The translations under genes were made by a program, and so were the position numbers. From contig JAFNEO010000045.1 of the NCBI GenBank assembly GCA_017886205.1, positions 1-64,000 on the forward strand: a stretch of 64,000 bases of DNA, given 5' to 3'. Shown here piece after piece: positions 36,336 to 45,658 of this stretch. This DNA comes from Candidatus Aminicenantota bacterium. GTDB taxonomy: Bacteria; Acidobacteriota; Aminicenantia; Aminicenantales; UBA8522. The notes under the pieces were generated by a model. The model did no database searches, was not told the origin of the DNA, and saw nothing but the letters and a program-made list of their open reading frames with translations. Numbering within the stretch: the stretch's first letter is position 1; each line of letters opens with the position of its first letter.

Positions 36336-36365
36336 TTGACAGGGAGGGGAGGGAGCGGGTATTAT
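36336..36365 (+). promoter_or_regulatory. Promoter of the YugP-like protease gene
   Basis: A perfect TTGACA (36336-36341), an 18-nt G-rich spacer and TATTAT (36360-36365). The start near 36372 leaves a short leader with AAGGAGAG before the ATG at 36387. Confidence 0.72.
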
Positions 36366-36386
36366 GGATGAAGAAGGAGAGAGACG

Positions 36387-37076
36387 ATGTTCTTCTGGGA
36401 TTACACATATTTTCTTATTATCCCGCCTCTTCTTCTGGCCTTTTATGCGCAGGCCAGAGTGCGCAGGACCTACGCCAAATACAGCAAGCTCGCCGCCTCC
36501 TCGGGCATCTCAGGAGCTCAGATGGCCAAGGAGATCCTCAACCTGGGCGGCGCCGGACAGGTGCCCGTTGAAGAGACGTCCGGACAGCTCAGCGACCACT
36601 ACGACCCGCGGAAAAGAGTCCTCCGTCTGTCGGCCGGCGTCTATGAAAGCAAGTCCATCGCCGCCCTCGGCATCGCCGCCCATGAGGCCGGACATGCCCT
36701 CCAGCACCACACGGGGTATGCCCCCCTCAACCTCCGCAACGGCATTTATCCCGTCGCCAACTTGGGCTCGACTCTGGCCTTCCCCCTCTTCCTCATCGGC
36801 TTCTTCATGAGCCAGAAGGGACCGAGCATCCTGATGGACATCGGCATCCTTCTGTTTGCCGGGGCCGTTCTGTTCAGCGTGCTCACCCTGCCGGTGGAGT
36901 TCAACGCCTCCAAGCGGGCGATGGCCCTGCTGGGAGAGCGTGGCTACCTGAAAGGCCAGGAGCTCGACGGCGCCCGCCGAGTCCTCTCGGCCGCCGCGCT
37001 GACCTATGTCGCCTCCACGGCCATGGCGGCCATACAGCTCCTCCGTATGTTCCTGCTCCGCCAATCACGGGACTAG
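36387..37076 (+). CDS. YugP-like membrane zinc metallopeptidase
   Basis: This 229-residue integral membrane protein matches the Zn_peptidase_2 (YugP) family. It has an N-terminal helix, then AAHEAGHALQHHTGY with His99-Glu100-xx-His103. Two to three membrane segments follow (about 118-165 and near 200). The PVEFNASKRAMALL segment is a family hallmark. These proteins resemble HtpX-type inner-membrane proteases, but their substrates are unknown. It has its own promoter. Confidence 0.9.
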   Translation: MFFWDYTYFLIIPPLLLAFYAQARVRRTYAKYSKLAASSGISGAQMAKEILNLGGAGQVPVEETSGQLSDHYDPRKRVLRLSAGVYESKSIAALGIAAHEAGHALQHHTGYAPLNLRNGIYPVANLGSTLAFPLFLIGFFMSQKGPSILMDIGILLFAGAVLFSVLTLPVEFNASKRAMALLGERGYLKGQELDGARRVLSAAALTYVASTAMAAIQLLRMFLLRQSRD

Positions 37077-37143
37077 ACGCTCCCGGGATCTATGGACTGA
37101 TAATCGGCGCCCCTTCGGCGTCCTTCCTGAGCCGCTGCAATTC

Positions 37144-37172
37144 TTGACAGCCTGGAGAGCAAGTGATAGATA
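37144..37172 (+). promoter_or_regulatory. Promoter of the M14 peptidase gene
   Basis: A perfect TTGACA (37144-37149), 17 nt and TAGATA (37167-37172). The leader of about 25 nt carries AAGGAGG before the ATG at 37204. Confidence 0.7.
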
Positions 37173-37203
37173 GAGGTCTATCTTTTTTTCCAAGGAGGCT
37201 TCC

Positions 37204-39822
37204 ATGAGGAGAGGAACCGGCAGCCGAGAGATCTCTGTCGCCACACTCTTTATCGCGTTGTTTCCCCTGATCAGTGCGGCCCAAACTTCCCCTGAGCAAT
37301 TCCTGGGGCACAAGGTCGGGGCCGACCGAAAGCTCGCCGACTATGGTCAGATCAAGGCCTATTTCGAAAAGCTGGACCAGGAATCGCCGAAACTCCAACT
37401 CTTCACCATCGGCGAATCGACGTTCAAGAGGCCGATGATCATGGCCGTGATCACCGCGGAAGAGAACATGGCCAAGCTCGACCGCTACCGGGAGATCGTC
37501 AAGAAGCTCCGCGACCCGAGAACGCTGGCGGCCGAGGAGGCGAAGAAACTGGCGGCCGAGGGCAAGGCCATCCTTCTCATCACCTGCAGCATCCACGCCT
37601 CGGAAATCGCCGCTACCCAAATGGCAATGGAATTCGCCTATAAGCTGGTTACCGGAGATACACCCTTTGACGCCGACCGCGTCCTCCGCGATGTCATCGT
37701 CCTCCTCGTGCCCTCGCACAACCCCGACGGCAACCAGATGGTTGTCGACTGGTACAGGAAGAATCTCGGCACAAAATACGAGGGCGGCCCCATGCCCTGG
37801 ATCTACCATCACTACGCCGGCCACGATAACAACCGTGACTGGTTCATGTTCAACCTGCCCGAAACAAGGGCCGTAACTAAGGTCCTCTACCACGACTGGC
37901 TCCCCCAGATCCACATCGACGAGCACCAGATGGGCTCGACGGCGGCGCGCCTCTTCATCCCGCCGTTCATGGACCCGCCCGTTCCTAACGTCCAGCCTCT
38001 TCTCTGGCGGGGCGTCAACCTCTGCGGCGCGAGCATGGCCTATGACCTCCAGAAGAACGGATACAGAGGAGTTAATCATGGCCGCAGCTTCACCGGCTGG
38101 TGGATCGGCGCCTGCGACGACACCTCCTGGCTCCACAATGTTATCGGACTTCTCAGCGAGATGGCCTCGGTGAAGGTCGCCACGCCCATCTATGTCGAGC
38201 CCAACGAGATCCCGCAATCCTACTACGAGAAGAGGATGGAATTCCCGGACCCCTGGCCGGGTGGCTGGTGGCGGCTGCGTGATCTCGTCGACTACGAGCT
38301 GACCCTGTCGCTGAGCCTGGTCAAGACCGCGGCCATGCATAAGGAAGATCTCCTGTTCAACTTCTACCAGATGTACAAGAACTCCATCGAACAGGTCGAC
38401 AAAAACCAACCCTACGCCTTCGTCGTCCCGGCCTCCCAGCACGACTACCCCACGGCCCTCCGGATGATCGATATCCTGATGACCGGAGGTGTCGAGGTCG
38501 ATCAGGCCAAGGCGGATTTCGTGGCCGGAGGAAAGGTCTACCCGGCCGGTTCGTTCGTCATCAAAATGGCCCAGCCCTACAAGCCCTATGCCTGGGCACT
38601 CCTCGAGCGCCAGAAATACCCCGACCTGCGGCAGTATGCGGGTGGCCCGCCGGTCCCCCCCTATGACAATGCCGGGTGGACGCTTCCGCTCCAGATGGGA
38701 GTGGCCTGCGACCAGGTGGATGATCCCTTCGAAGCCCCGCTTATAAAGATAGAGAAAGTATCGGCACCGGCGGCCATCCTCCCTAACAGTAGCGCCTCAT
38801 ACTCCGTCCTCGACTCCCGGGTCAACGCCTCCTACAGCGCCGTTTTCACGCTGCTCAAGGAGAAGGCCGAGGTCTATCGATCTACAGAGGCCGTCAAGGG
38901 ACCTGGTTTCGAGGTGCCTCCCGGGAGCTTCCTGGTGAAGAACGGCCCGGCCGTTCAGAAGACTCTGGCGGCATATGCGGACAAACAGGGTCTCCGCATC
39001 TACGGTTTGACCGACATCGCGGCCGTTCCCAAGGCGTCCCTTAAGAACCCGCGCGTGGGGCTCTATCAGTCCTGGCGGAGCAATATGGACGAGGGTTGGA
39101 CGCGCTACGTCTTCGACGACGTGGGGATCCCCTATACGACCATGCACAATGACGCATTCAAGGGACCGAAGGACAAGAAGGTCGACCTGAGGGCCGGCTA
39201 TGATGTGATCGTTTTCCCGGACGAGGACGCCGAGATCATCAAGACGGGGAAGATCGACCCCACCTCCGAGTATGCCCGGTATTTTATGGGCAACTGGCCT
39301 CCGGAATACGAGGGCGGCATCGAGAAGGAGGGGGTGGAGGCGCTCAAGGCCTTCGTCGAGGCCGGCGGCATCCTGGTCACCTTGAACAACGCTTGCGGGC
39401 TGGCCTTCAAAGAATTCCAGCCTCCCGCCCGCAACGCTCTGGAGAAGGTGGAGCGTTCCAAGTTTTTCTGCCCGACTTCGCTCCTCCAGATCATCGTCGA
39501 CAACACGAGCCCCCTCGGCTACGGCATGCCGCCGAAAGCGGCGGCCATGTTTTCGGACGGTCTGGCCCTGAGCACCTGGGTTCCTCCTTCAGCGGATTGG
39601 GACCGCAAGGTAGTGGCCACTTACTCCGAGAGCGACGTCCTCCTCAGCGGCTGGCTACTGGGAGAGGACATGATCGCCCGGAAAGCGGCGGTCGTCGACA
39701 CACAGTACAAGAAAGGCCGGATCGTCCTCATCGGCTTCCCCTGCCAGAACCGGGCGCAGACCCACGGCACGTACAAGTTCCTGCTCAACGCCCTGCTCTA
39801 TCCGCAGCCCGAGGGCAACTAG
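37204..39822 (+). CDS. Secreted M14-family zinc carboxypeptidase-like protein
   Basis: The 872-residue protein has a signal peptide (about 1-26) and a peptidase M14 domain (about 45-400). The zinc motif is SIHASEIAATQMA with His131 and Glu134, and VPSHNPDGNQMVVDWYRKN follows, as in the large M14 proteins common in Acidobacteria and Bacteroidetes. The remaining 450 residues are a glutamine-amidotransferase-like beta/alpha region seen in these homologues (for example GYDVIVFPDEDAE and GGILVTLNNACG). It likely trims peptides in the periplasm. It is probably monocistronic. Confidence 0.9.
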   Translation: MRRGTGSREISVATLFIALFPLISAAQTSPEQFLGHKVGADRKLADYGQIKAYFEKLDQESPKLQLFTIGESTFKRPMIMAVITAEENMAKLDRYREIVKKLRDPRTLAAEEAKKLAAEGKAILLITCSIHASEIAATQMAMEFAYKLVTGDTPFDADRVLRDVIVLLVPSHNPDGNQMVVDWYRKNLGTKYEGGPMPWIYHHYAGHDNNRDWFMFNLPETRAVTKVLYHDWLPQIHIDEHQMGSTAARLFIPPFMDPPVPNVQPLLWRGVNLCGASMAYDLQKNGYRGVNHGRSFTGWWIGACDDTSWLHNVIGLLSEMASVKVATPIYVEPNEIPQSYYEKRMEFPDPWPGGWWRLRDLVDYELTLSLSLVKTAAMHKEDLLFNFYQMYKNSIEQVDKNQPYAFVVPASQHDYPTALRMIDILMTGGVEVDQAKADFVAGGKVYPAGSFVIKMAQPYKPYAWALLERQKYPDLRQYAGGPPVPPYDNAGWTLPLQMGVACDQVDDPFEAPLIKIEKVSAPAAILPNSSASYSVLDSRVNASYSAVFTLLKEKAEVYRSTEAVKGPGFEVPPGSFLVKNGPAVQKTLAAYADKQGLRIYGLTDIAAVPKASLKNPRVGLYQSWRSNMDEGWTRYVFDDVGIPYTTMHNDAFKGPKDKKVDLRAGYDVIVFPDEDAEIIKTGKIDPTSEYARYFMGNWPPEYEGGIEKEGVEALKAFVEAGGILVTLNNACGLAFKEFQPPARNALEKVERSKFFCPTSLLQIIVDNTSPLGYGMPPKAAAMFSDGLALSTWVPPSADWDRKVVATYSESDVLLSGWLLGEDMIARKAAVVDTQYKKGRIVLIGFPCQNRAQTHGTYKFLLNALLYPQPEGN

Positions 39823-39888
39823 GGCCGCCGTCAGATTTGGTAAAATAGAAATTGTCGATCTTTCATTCTGAGGACGGAGGTCGAAGAG

Positions 39889-40371
39889 ATGGCGGAAGGA
39901 AATCGAAAGAAGCTCTCCCTGATCGTCTTCAGCGGCGACCTGGACAAGCTCTTCGCCGCCTTCAGCATCGCCACCGGCGCGGCCGCCTCGGGCATGGACG
40001 TGGTCATGTTCTTCACTTTCTGGGGCCTTCGAGCCCTCAAGAAAAAAAAGGCCACTGGCCGGAGTCTGTTCGGGCGGATGCTCGGCCGGATGTACGGAGG
40101 TGACATCGAGCGGGCGATGCCGAGCCGGATGAGCTTCGGTGGGATCGGGCGCTGGATGTTCAAGAAGATGATGAAGGCTAAGCGCGTCCCCTCCCTGACC
40201 GAGCTCCGGCAGACGGCCATCGACCTCGGGGTGAAAATGTACGGCTGCCAGACAAGCATGAGCATCATGGAGATCCCTAAGGAAGCCTTGATCGACGAGG
40301 TCAACGCCTGCGTGGGCGTCACCCATTTCCTCGAACAGGCCCAGCAGTCCGACATCAACCTGTTCATCTGA
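39889..40371 (+). CDS. DsrE/DsrF-like protein
   Basis: This 160-residue cytoplasmic protein is of the DsrE/DsrF/DrsH-like superfamily (DrsE_2 group). It has the N-terminal KLSLIVFSGDLDKLFAAF strand-helix, GMDVVMFFTFWGL, and the candidate sulfur-carrying cysteine in MYGCQTSMSIM near residue 124, plus a second Cys in EVNACVGV. Proteins of this type move sulfane sulfur or act in peroxide and thiol metabolism. No rhodanese or TusA gene is adjacent. The two-component operon begins 75 nt downstream from its own promoter. Confidence 0.85.
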   Translation: MAEGNRKKLSLIVFSGDLDKLFAAFSIATGAAASGMDVVMFFTFWGLRALKKKKATGRSLFGRMLGRMYGGDIERAMPSRMSFGGIGRWMFKKMMKAKRVPSLTELRQTAIDLGVKMYGCQTSMSIMEIPKEALIDEVNACVGVTHFLEQAQQSDINLFI

Positions 40372-40385
40372 GGTCTCGTTTTTTC

Positions 40386-40414
40386 TTGCTTGGAAAGACA
40401 TTCTCCTATACAAT
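40386..40414 (+). promoter_or_regulatory. Promoter of the histidine kinase operon
   Basis: TTGCTT (40386-40391), 17 nt and TACAAT (40409-40414). The start would be near 40421, 26 nt before the GTG at 40447. Confidence 0.6.
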
Positions 40415-40446
40415 GAGCCCAGGAGCTGCGACTAATACTATAGGCG

Positions 40447-41982
40447 GTGCATCCTACCTTGGGGATCAGAGAAATTATCCGGGCTAAGAAGCGGGCGGAT
40501 TCAAAAACGCCTCTCCGGCCCGATCCCGAACATCTGGGCAAGCTCCTGGCTGCCGCCGAAGCCCGATTTTTCAACATCATCGGCCGGAACGCCGATTCCA
40601 TCCTGATCGTGGACCCAACCGGAACGGTCATGTTCGCCAACCCAGCCGCCGTCGAGCTCTTCGGACGAAATGACCGGCCGATCCGCGGCCGGCCGTTCGG
40701 TTTTCCGCTGGCCGGCGGAAAAACAACCGAGATTGAGATCCCCTCGCCGGGAGGGCCGGGGCGGACCGGCGAGATGCAGGTGGTGGACATCGAATGGCAG
40801 GAACAGCCGGCCCATCTCGTCACGGTCCGGGACATCACCGAACGCAAGCAGGCCGACGAGCTCCGGCACGAGATTGAAAAGCACATCCGACTGGACAAGC
40901 TCAAGGACGATTTCATCAACACGGTCTCCCACGAGCTCCGCACTCCCCTCTCCATCACCAAGGAAGCGATCAGCCTCATCCTGGAGAAGGCAACGGGAGA
41001 GATCAACGTCCAGCAGAACGAGATCCTGGGCATCGCCAAGAACAACATCGAACGACTCGCCCGGATCATCAACGGCCTGCTCGACGTTTCCAAGATCGAG
41101 GCCGGAAAGGTGGAGCTCCACAAACAAGAGGTCGACCTCCAGGTTCTGATCCGCGAAGTCGCCCAGGGCTTCGTGGGGAAGGCCTGGGAGAAAGGCCTCG
41201 AACTTCGGCTGGTCCTCCCGGAAAAGACCATCCTGATCTACGCCGATGAGGACAAGTTGAACCAAATCTTCACCAACCTCCTCGACAACGCCGTCAAGTT
41301 TACCGCAGAGGGGTCGATCGAGGTCTCTGCAGCCGAAGGCTTCAAGGAGATCGAGTGCCGGGTCCAGGACACGGGGATCGGCATCACTCCGGAGGGCCTT
41401 CCCAAGATCTTCGACAAGTTCACTCAATTCGGCCGGAAAGACGGTCCGGGGGAAAAAGGAACGGGCCTTGGGCTTTCGATCGTCAAAGGGCTGGTGGAGG
41501 TCCACGGCGGGGAGATCCGGGTCGAGAGCGAGCTCGGCCGGGGCACGGCGCTGACCTTTACCCTGCCCAAACTGAGCTTCGAGGAGAAGCTCGAGGAATA
41601 CATCTCCGGTATGATCCAGGAAGCGGCCGACCGGAAGGGCGTCTTCTCCCTCCTTGTCTTCACCGTCCGGGAGCTGGACGATCTCCTGCGGCGGTCGCCG
41701 GAGAAAACCGAGTCGGCGATGAAAGAGCTGGACCAGGCGCTCAAGAAGTCCCTCCGCCGCCGGGCGGATACGGTCATGTACAACCAAGGCCGCTTCTACC
41801 TCATCCTCCCCGAGACCAAGCAGAAGGACGCACCTTTCGTCCTGGAGCGGATGAAGGAGAATCTGAAACAGGCGATCGCCGCTAACGATTTTATCAAGGA
41901 CATCATGATACCGGAGACGGAGATTCTCTCCTACCCCGAGGACGCGGTCGAGCTCGGAAAGCGGCTGACCGCCGTGAGGTAA
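40447..41982 (+). CDS. PAS-domain sensor histidine kinase with degenerate GGDEF tail
   Basis: This soluble 511-residue histidine kinase has no membrane segment. A PAS domain (about 38-132) is followed by a HisKA domain with the phospho-acceptor His162 in [11 protein letters not shown] HATPase_c domain (about 275-380) has N-box [10 protein letters not shown]1 [10 protein letters not shown] and G2 [11 protein letters not shown]. The last 120 residues resemble a GGDEF domain, but the GGDEF signature position reads NQGRF ahead of YLILPET, so cyclase activity is not expected. The start is a GTG with weak ribosome-site support. The stop overlaps the next ATG (TAATG). Confidence 0.88.
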   Translation: MHPTLGIREIIRAKKRADSKTPLRPDPEHLGKLLAAAEARFFNIIGRNADSILIVDPTGTVMFANPAAVELFGRNDRPIRGRPFGFPLAGGKTTEIEIPSPGGPGRTGEMQVVDIEWQEQPAHLVTVRDITERKQADELRHEIEKHIRLDKLKDDFINTVSHELRTPLSITKEAISLILEKATGEINVQQNEILGIAKNNIERLARIINGLLDVSKIEAGKVELHKQEVDLQVLIREVAQGFVGKAWEKGLELRLVLPEKTILIYADEDKLNQIFTNLLDNAVKFTAEGSIEVSAAEGFKEIECRVQDTGIGITPEGLPKIFDKFTQFGRKDGPGEKGTGLGLSIVKGLVEVHGGEIRVESELGRGTALTFTLPKLSFEEKLEEYISGMIQEAADRKGVFSLLVFTVRELDDLLRRSPEKTESAMKELDQALKKSLRRRADTVMYNQGRFYLILPETKQKDAPFVLERMKENLKQAIAANDFIKDIMIPETEILSYPEDAVELGKRLTAVR

Positions 41983-42983
41983 TGCCGATGGCCTGGATCC
42001 TTGTCATCGAGGATGAGCCCGACCAGGTCAAGCTCATCAGGCTCCGCCTGGAGGCTCGCGGCCATCGAGTCCTTATCTCGGGCAAGGCCAAGGAAGGGAT
42101 CGAGCTGGCCGCCCGGGAAAAGCCGGACCTCATCCTGCTGGACATGATCCTGCCGGATATGCACGGACTCGACGCCGCGATCAAACTCAAACAGAATCCC
42201 AAGACGCGGCCCATCCCGGTCATCGCCATCTCGGCCGTCGGCTCGCCCGATTTCACCAAGGCTTGCCTTCAGGAGGGCATCGTCGCCTATATCCGCAAGC
42301 CCTATAACCCGCGGGAGCTCTTCAAGACTATCGAAAAATACGTCCGACCCGGGGAGGCACCCAAAGTGGATAAGCCCAAGCGGGCCGCGGCCGCCGAGAA
42401 GAGCTATCGGGATAAGCTCTCCGAGATCGAGAAGCAGTTCAAGCAAAAGCCTCCCGCCGTTCATCCCCCGGCCCGCCCGAAAAGCGAAGCTCAACACGAA
42501 TCAAATATCGACAAGATGCTCAAGGGTGCCCTGGCGGATTTCCGGATCCCCGCCGAAAAGAAACTCTCTGCCCGAGCATCCACTCCGGTGCCGGCCGCCG
42601 AGCCCGGGCCGCGGCCCAAGCGTATCCTGATCATCGACGACGATACGTCGTTCGGCCGGGTCGTCTCGGCACGCCTAGCTGGCCACGGATACGAAGTGAG
42701 CCACGCTCTCGATGGGATCAGCGGTCTGAAGCAGGCGTTCCAGAGAAGGCCCGATTTAGTCCTCCTCAACCTGATCCTTCCGGCGGGGGGCGGAGAGACC
42801 GTGCTGGCCAACCTCCGCAAGTATCCGGAATCGGGCCACATCCCCGTCTTCGTCATGTCAAGCCTCCTGTCATCGAAGAAGCTCGAGGAGAAGACCCGCG
42901 AGCTCGGCGCCCAAGGCTTCATCTCCAAGCCCATCGACCCCGAGGACCTACTCTACATCATCGAGTCCGTGATTGGAGGGTGA
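41982..42983 (+). CDS. Tandem-receiver response regulator, second receiver lacking the phospho-Asp
   Basis: The 333-residue protein contains two CheY-like receivers joined by a linker of about 90 residues rich in Lys, Pro and Ala. Receiver 1 (about 4-118) has the acidic pair in VIEDEPD, the acceptor Asp in LLDMILP and the Lys in RKPY, so it looks active. Receiver 2 (about 208-330) has IIDDDTS and SKPID, but its acceptor position is Asn (LLNLILP), so it should not be phosphorylated normally. There is no DNA-binding or enzymatic output domain. It is translationally coupled to the kinase upstream and overlaps the next gene by 4 bp. Confidence 0.88.
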   Translation: MPMAWILVIEDEPDQVKLIRLRLEARGHRVLISGKAKEGIELAAREKPDLILLDMILPDMHGLDAAIKLKQNPKTRPIPVIAISAVGSPDFTKACLQEGIVAYIRKPYNPRELFKTIEKYVRPGEAPKVDKPKRAAAAEKSYRDKLSEIEKQFKQKPPAVHPPARPKSEAQHESNIDKMLKGALADFRIPAEKKLSARASTPVPAAEPGPRPKRILIIDDDTSFGRVVSARLAGHGYEVSHALDGISGLKQAFQRRPDLVLLNLILPAGGGETVLANLRKYPESGHIPVFVMSSLLSSKKLEEKTRELGAQGFISKPIDPEDLLYIIESVIGG

Positions 42984-42985
42984 TT

Positions 42986-43780
42986 ATGATAGCCAAGAAA
43001 CGGATCTTGGTCGTCGATGACGAGATGGATTTCGTCAAGATGCTCCAGGCCAGGCTCCGGATCGAGGGCTACGAGGTCCTGGTCGCCGAGGATGGGATTA
43101 AGGGGGTCCAGATCGCTCGCAAAGAAAAGCCCGACCTGATCATCCTCGATATCATGATGCCGGGCATGGACGGACACTCGGTCTTTGACACGCTCAAGAA
43201 ATCGATCCTCACCTGGTCCATCCCGGTGATCTATCTCACCGCCAAAACGAGCCAGGCCGACGAGCTCCTGGCTATGGAGAAGGGGGCCAGGTATTACCTC
43301 ACCAAGCCGTACAACCCGGCCATGCTGCTGGAGATGGTCAAGAGCGCCCTCGCCTCCGACGACCAGGCCGAGAAGAAAGAGGGCCGGGTCTTGGTCATCG
43401 ACAAAGACTTAACCTTTGCCGGCGACTGCGAGGCCAAGCTCAAGCAGGCCGGCTACGAGGTGGTCCTGGCGCCCACGGCGGAAGAGGGGCTCCGGTCCGC
43501 CCGTGGGTGGAGCCCCGATATCATCCTCCTTGATTTCCAAACTTCGCACGATGATACCCACGCCAGCATCAAGGTCATCAGCCACGATGATACGCTGAAA
43601 GACATCCCCCTCTTTATTCTCGCTCCGCAAACGATCATGGAAAAGACAGACCCCCAGACCGCCCACCTGGAGAAGTTCATCGCCAAGCCGGTCAGCTACG
43701 GCCAGCTGCTGGAAACCCTCCAGGGCACGCTGCGGATGAAGCGGTCCCGGGACAGGACCCGCCCGCCGGAAGGCCGTTGA
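42986..43780 (+). CDS. Tandem-receiver response regulator
   Basis: This protein of about 264 residues has two receivers and no output domain. Receiver 1 has VVDDEMD, acceptor Asp in ILDIMMPGMDG and Lys in TKPYNP. Receiver 2 has VIDKDLT (a Lys in place of the second acidic residue), acceptor Asp in LLDFQTSHDD and AKPVS. The ATG at 42986 has GGAGGG 5 nt upstream and is preferred to the GTG at 42980. It is the last gene of the kinase operon. Its TGA abuts the stop of the convergent ACT-domain gene with no intervening base. Confidence 0.88.
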   Translation: MIAKKRILVVDDEMDFVKMLQARLRIEGYEVLVAEDGIKGVQIARKEKPDLIILDIMMPGMDGHSVFDTLKKSILTWSIPVIYLTAKTSQADELLAMEKGARYYLTKPYNPAMLLEMVKSALASDDQAEKKEGRVLVIDKDLTFAGDCEAKLKQAGYEVVLAPTAEEGLRSARGWSPDIILLDFQTSHDDTHASIKVISHDDTLKDIPLFILAPQTIMEKTDPQTAHLEKFIAKPVSYGQLLETLQGTLRMKRSRDRTRPPEGR

Positions 43781-44164
43781 TCAGTCCCCGCTCAGGATCG
43801 CGGTGGCCTTCTCGACATCCGAGACATCCAGGATGATCGAGGTGATATTCCCTTTCCGGCTGAGCGTCCCGTAGCAGTACTCGATATTAACCCCCCGGTT
43901 GCCCAGCCGGGTCGTCAATTCGGCCAGGGCGCCGGGACGGTTCTCCAGGTCGACCTTCAGGACGTCCCGGAGTTCCGTCATGTAGTTCAGCTTATTGAGC
44001 AGCTTGACAGCCTTGCTGACATTCTTGATGTAAAGCTTTGCGGTATCGTGGAAGACGCCGATGGCTTCGATGTTGATCTCGTTCTCGGCCAAGTGGCTGC
44101 ACAGCTCGCCCAGGGTGGACGGCCTGTTCTCCAGGATGACAAAGATTTCGGTTATCCTTTCCAT
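43781..44164 (-). CDS. Tandem ACT-domain protein
   Basis: This 127-residue protein is made of two ACT domains (about 1-66 and 68-127). NRPSTLGELCSHLAENEINIEAI and NRPGALAELTTRLGNRGVNIEYCYG are the two ligand-binding strand-helix signatures. ACT domains usually bind amino acids, and stand-alone tandem-ACT proteins are regulatory proteins with ligands mostly unknown. GGGGGAA lies before the ATG. It lies 60 nt downstream of the FAD oxidase gene on the same strand and may be co-transcribed with it. Confidence 0.88.
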   Translation of the reverse strand: MERITEIFVILENRPSTLGELCSHLAENEINIEAIGVFHDTAKLYIKNVSKAVKLLNKLNYMTELRDVLKVDLENRPGALAELTTRLGNRGVNIEYCYGTLSRKGNITSIILDVSDVEKATAILSGD

Positions 44165-44224
44165 GTTTCCCCCATATCGAGGAACATTCTCCTCTCTTTA
44201 AATGCCATAAGACGGGTGCTCAGG

Positions 44225-45649
44225 TCAACTCTCGTCGAATATTTTTCCTGGGTTGAGGATGCCATGGGGATCGAAGAGCCGCTTGATCCCCCTCATCAGT
44301 TCGATCTGCTCATTGTCCAGGACCAGGGATAGGAACGGCTTCTTAACCAGCCCGATGCCGTGCTCTCCGGAGAGGACTCCTCCCCTCGCCTTGGCGTCGA
44401 CATACAATTCCCCACGGATTTTCTCCACTTTGTCCCTCCATTCCTCCTCGGGGACCGGGATCATTTTCCCTTCCACGTACCTGGCCTTCATGATGTGGGT
44501 GTGGACGTTTCCGTCCGCGGCATGGCCGAAGGTGGGCAGCCAGATGCCGTATTTCCGGGAGACCTCGCGGATGCGCCGGACATGCCCGGGAATCTCGGCC
44601 CGGGGGACGCAGATATCCAGGATCTCGATCGTCAGGGACTTGATGGCCTCATAGATCTTGCTCCGGATTTCGAGGACGAGACCCTGTTTGGTCGGCGTGT
44701 CGGCGATGAAGACGTCCAGCGCGCCTTTCTCGAGGCAGACCTCGGCCACCACCTGGCTGAGCCGGTCCATCTCTACTTCGCTCGGCGCATCGAGGATGAC
44801 GAGGAGGCATGTCCGGCCAGCCGAGGTCGGCCAGCGCTTGTCGAGGTATTCCTCGGTAATGCGGATGACCTCCTGCTCGATGAACTCCACCGCCATGGGC
44901 AGGATCTTCCGGCCCATCAGGAGCGGCACGGTCTCGATGGCGCCGTCCACGTCGTCAAACGGGATCACCAATGACCGGCATAGGGGGGCGGCGGGCAGGA
45001 GCTGGATGACGGCCCGGGTGATAATCCCCAGAGTCCCTTCCGACCCGACCAGGAGGTGGAGCAGGCTGTACCCAGTGCTGCTCTTGACCAGCTTCCCGCC
45101 CAGGCGGATGACATTCCCTGTGGGAAGGACGACTTCCAGCCCGCGGACATAGTTGCGGACGACGCCGTACTTGACCGCCCGGCTCCCTCCGGCATTGGTG
45201 GCGATGAGGCCGCCGATCATGGCGCTCTCGTCCCCGGGATGCGGCGGGAACGAAAGACCGGCTTCCTCGACCGCCCGGTAAAAATCCCCCAGCGTGACAC
45301 CCGGCTCGACCACGGCCATCTGGTTGTCAAGGTCGATCTCAATGATGCGGTTCATCTTTTCAAGTGCGAGCACGATCCCGCCGTGGAGCGGGACGCAGCC
45401 GCCGCACAGCCCGGTGGCGCCTCCCCGCGGAGTCACCGGGATGTGCGCCCCGGCGGCCAGCCGCATGACGGCAGCCACTTCCTCTGTCCGTTCGGTCCGG
45501 ACGACGACCTCGGGATACCGCCGGATCTCGGGGAGCGAGAACTCGTCGTGGCTGTAGTCTTCCATCTTCTCTCGGTCGGAGATGACATCCTCCGGGCCGA
45601 CGATGGCGACTAGGCGCTGGAGGATTTCCTGGCTCAGCTTGTTGTACAT
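44225..45649 (-). CDS. FAD-linked oxidase, glycolate oxidase GlcD / D-lactate dehydrogenase-like
   Basis: This is a 474-residue flavoprotein of the vanillyl-alcohol-oxidase family. The FAD-binding PCMH domain has PVTPRGGATGLCGGCVP and GGLIATNAGGSRAVKYG. The C-terminal FAD-oxidase domain ends with GEHGIGLVKKPFL and LFDPHGILNPGKIF, a GlcD signature. It oxidises a 2-hydroxy acid such as glycolate or D-lactate. GlcE/GlcF partners are not adjacent, so a single-subunit D-lactate dehydrogenase role is possible. The start at 45649 is the first Met in frame. Confidence 0.92.
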   Translation of the reverse strand: MYNKLSQEILQRLVAIVGPEDVISDREKMEDYSHDEFSLPEIRRYPEVVVRTERTEEVAAVMRLAAGAHIPVTPRGGATGLCGGCVPLHGGIVLALEKMNRIIEIDLDNQMAVVEPGVTLGDFYRAVEEAGLSFPPHPGDESAMIGGLIATNAGGSRAVKYGVVRNYVRGLEVVLPTGNVIRLGGKLVKSSTGYSLLHLLVGSEGTLGIITRAVIQLLPAAPLCRSLVIPFDDVDGAIETVPLLMGRKILPMAVEFIEQEVIRITEEYLDKRWPTSAGRTCLLVILDAPSEVEMDRLSQVVAEVCLEKGALDVFIADTPTKQGLVLEIRSKIYEAIKSLTIEILDICVPRAEIPGHVRRIREVSRKYGIWLPTFGHAADGNVHTHIMKARYVEGKMIPVPEEEWRDKVEKIRGELYVDAKARGGVLSGEHGIGLVKKPFLSLVLDNEQIELMRGIKRLFDPHGILNPGKIFDES

Positions 45650-45658
45650 GTTCCTTAC

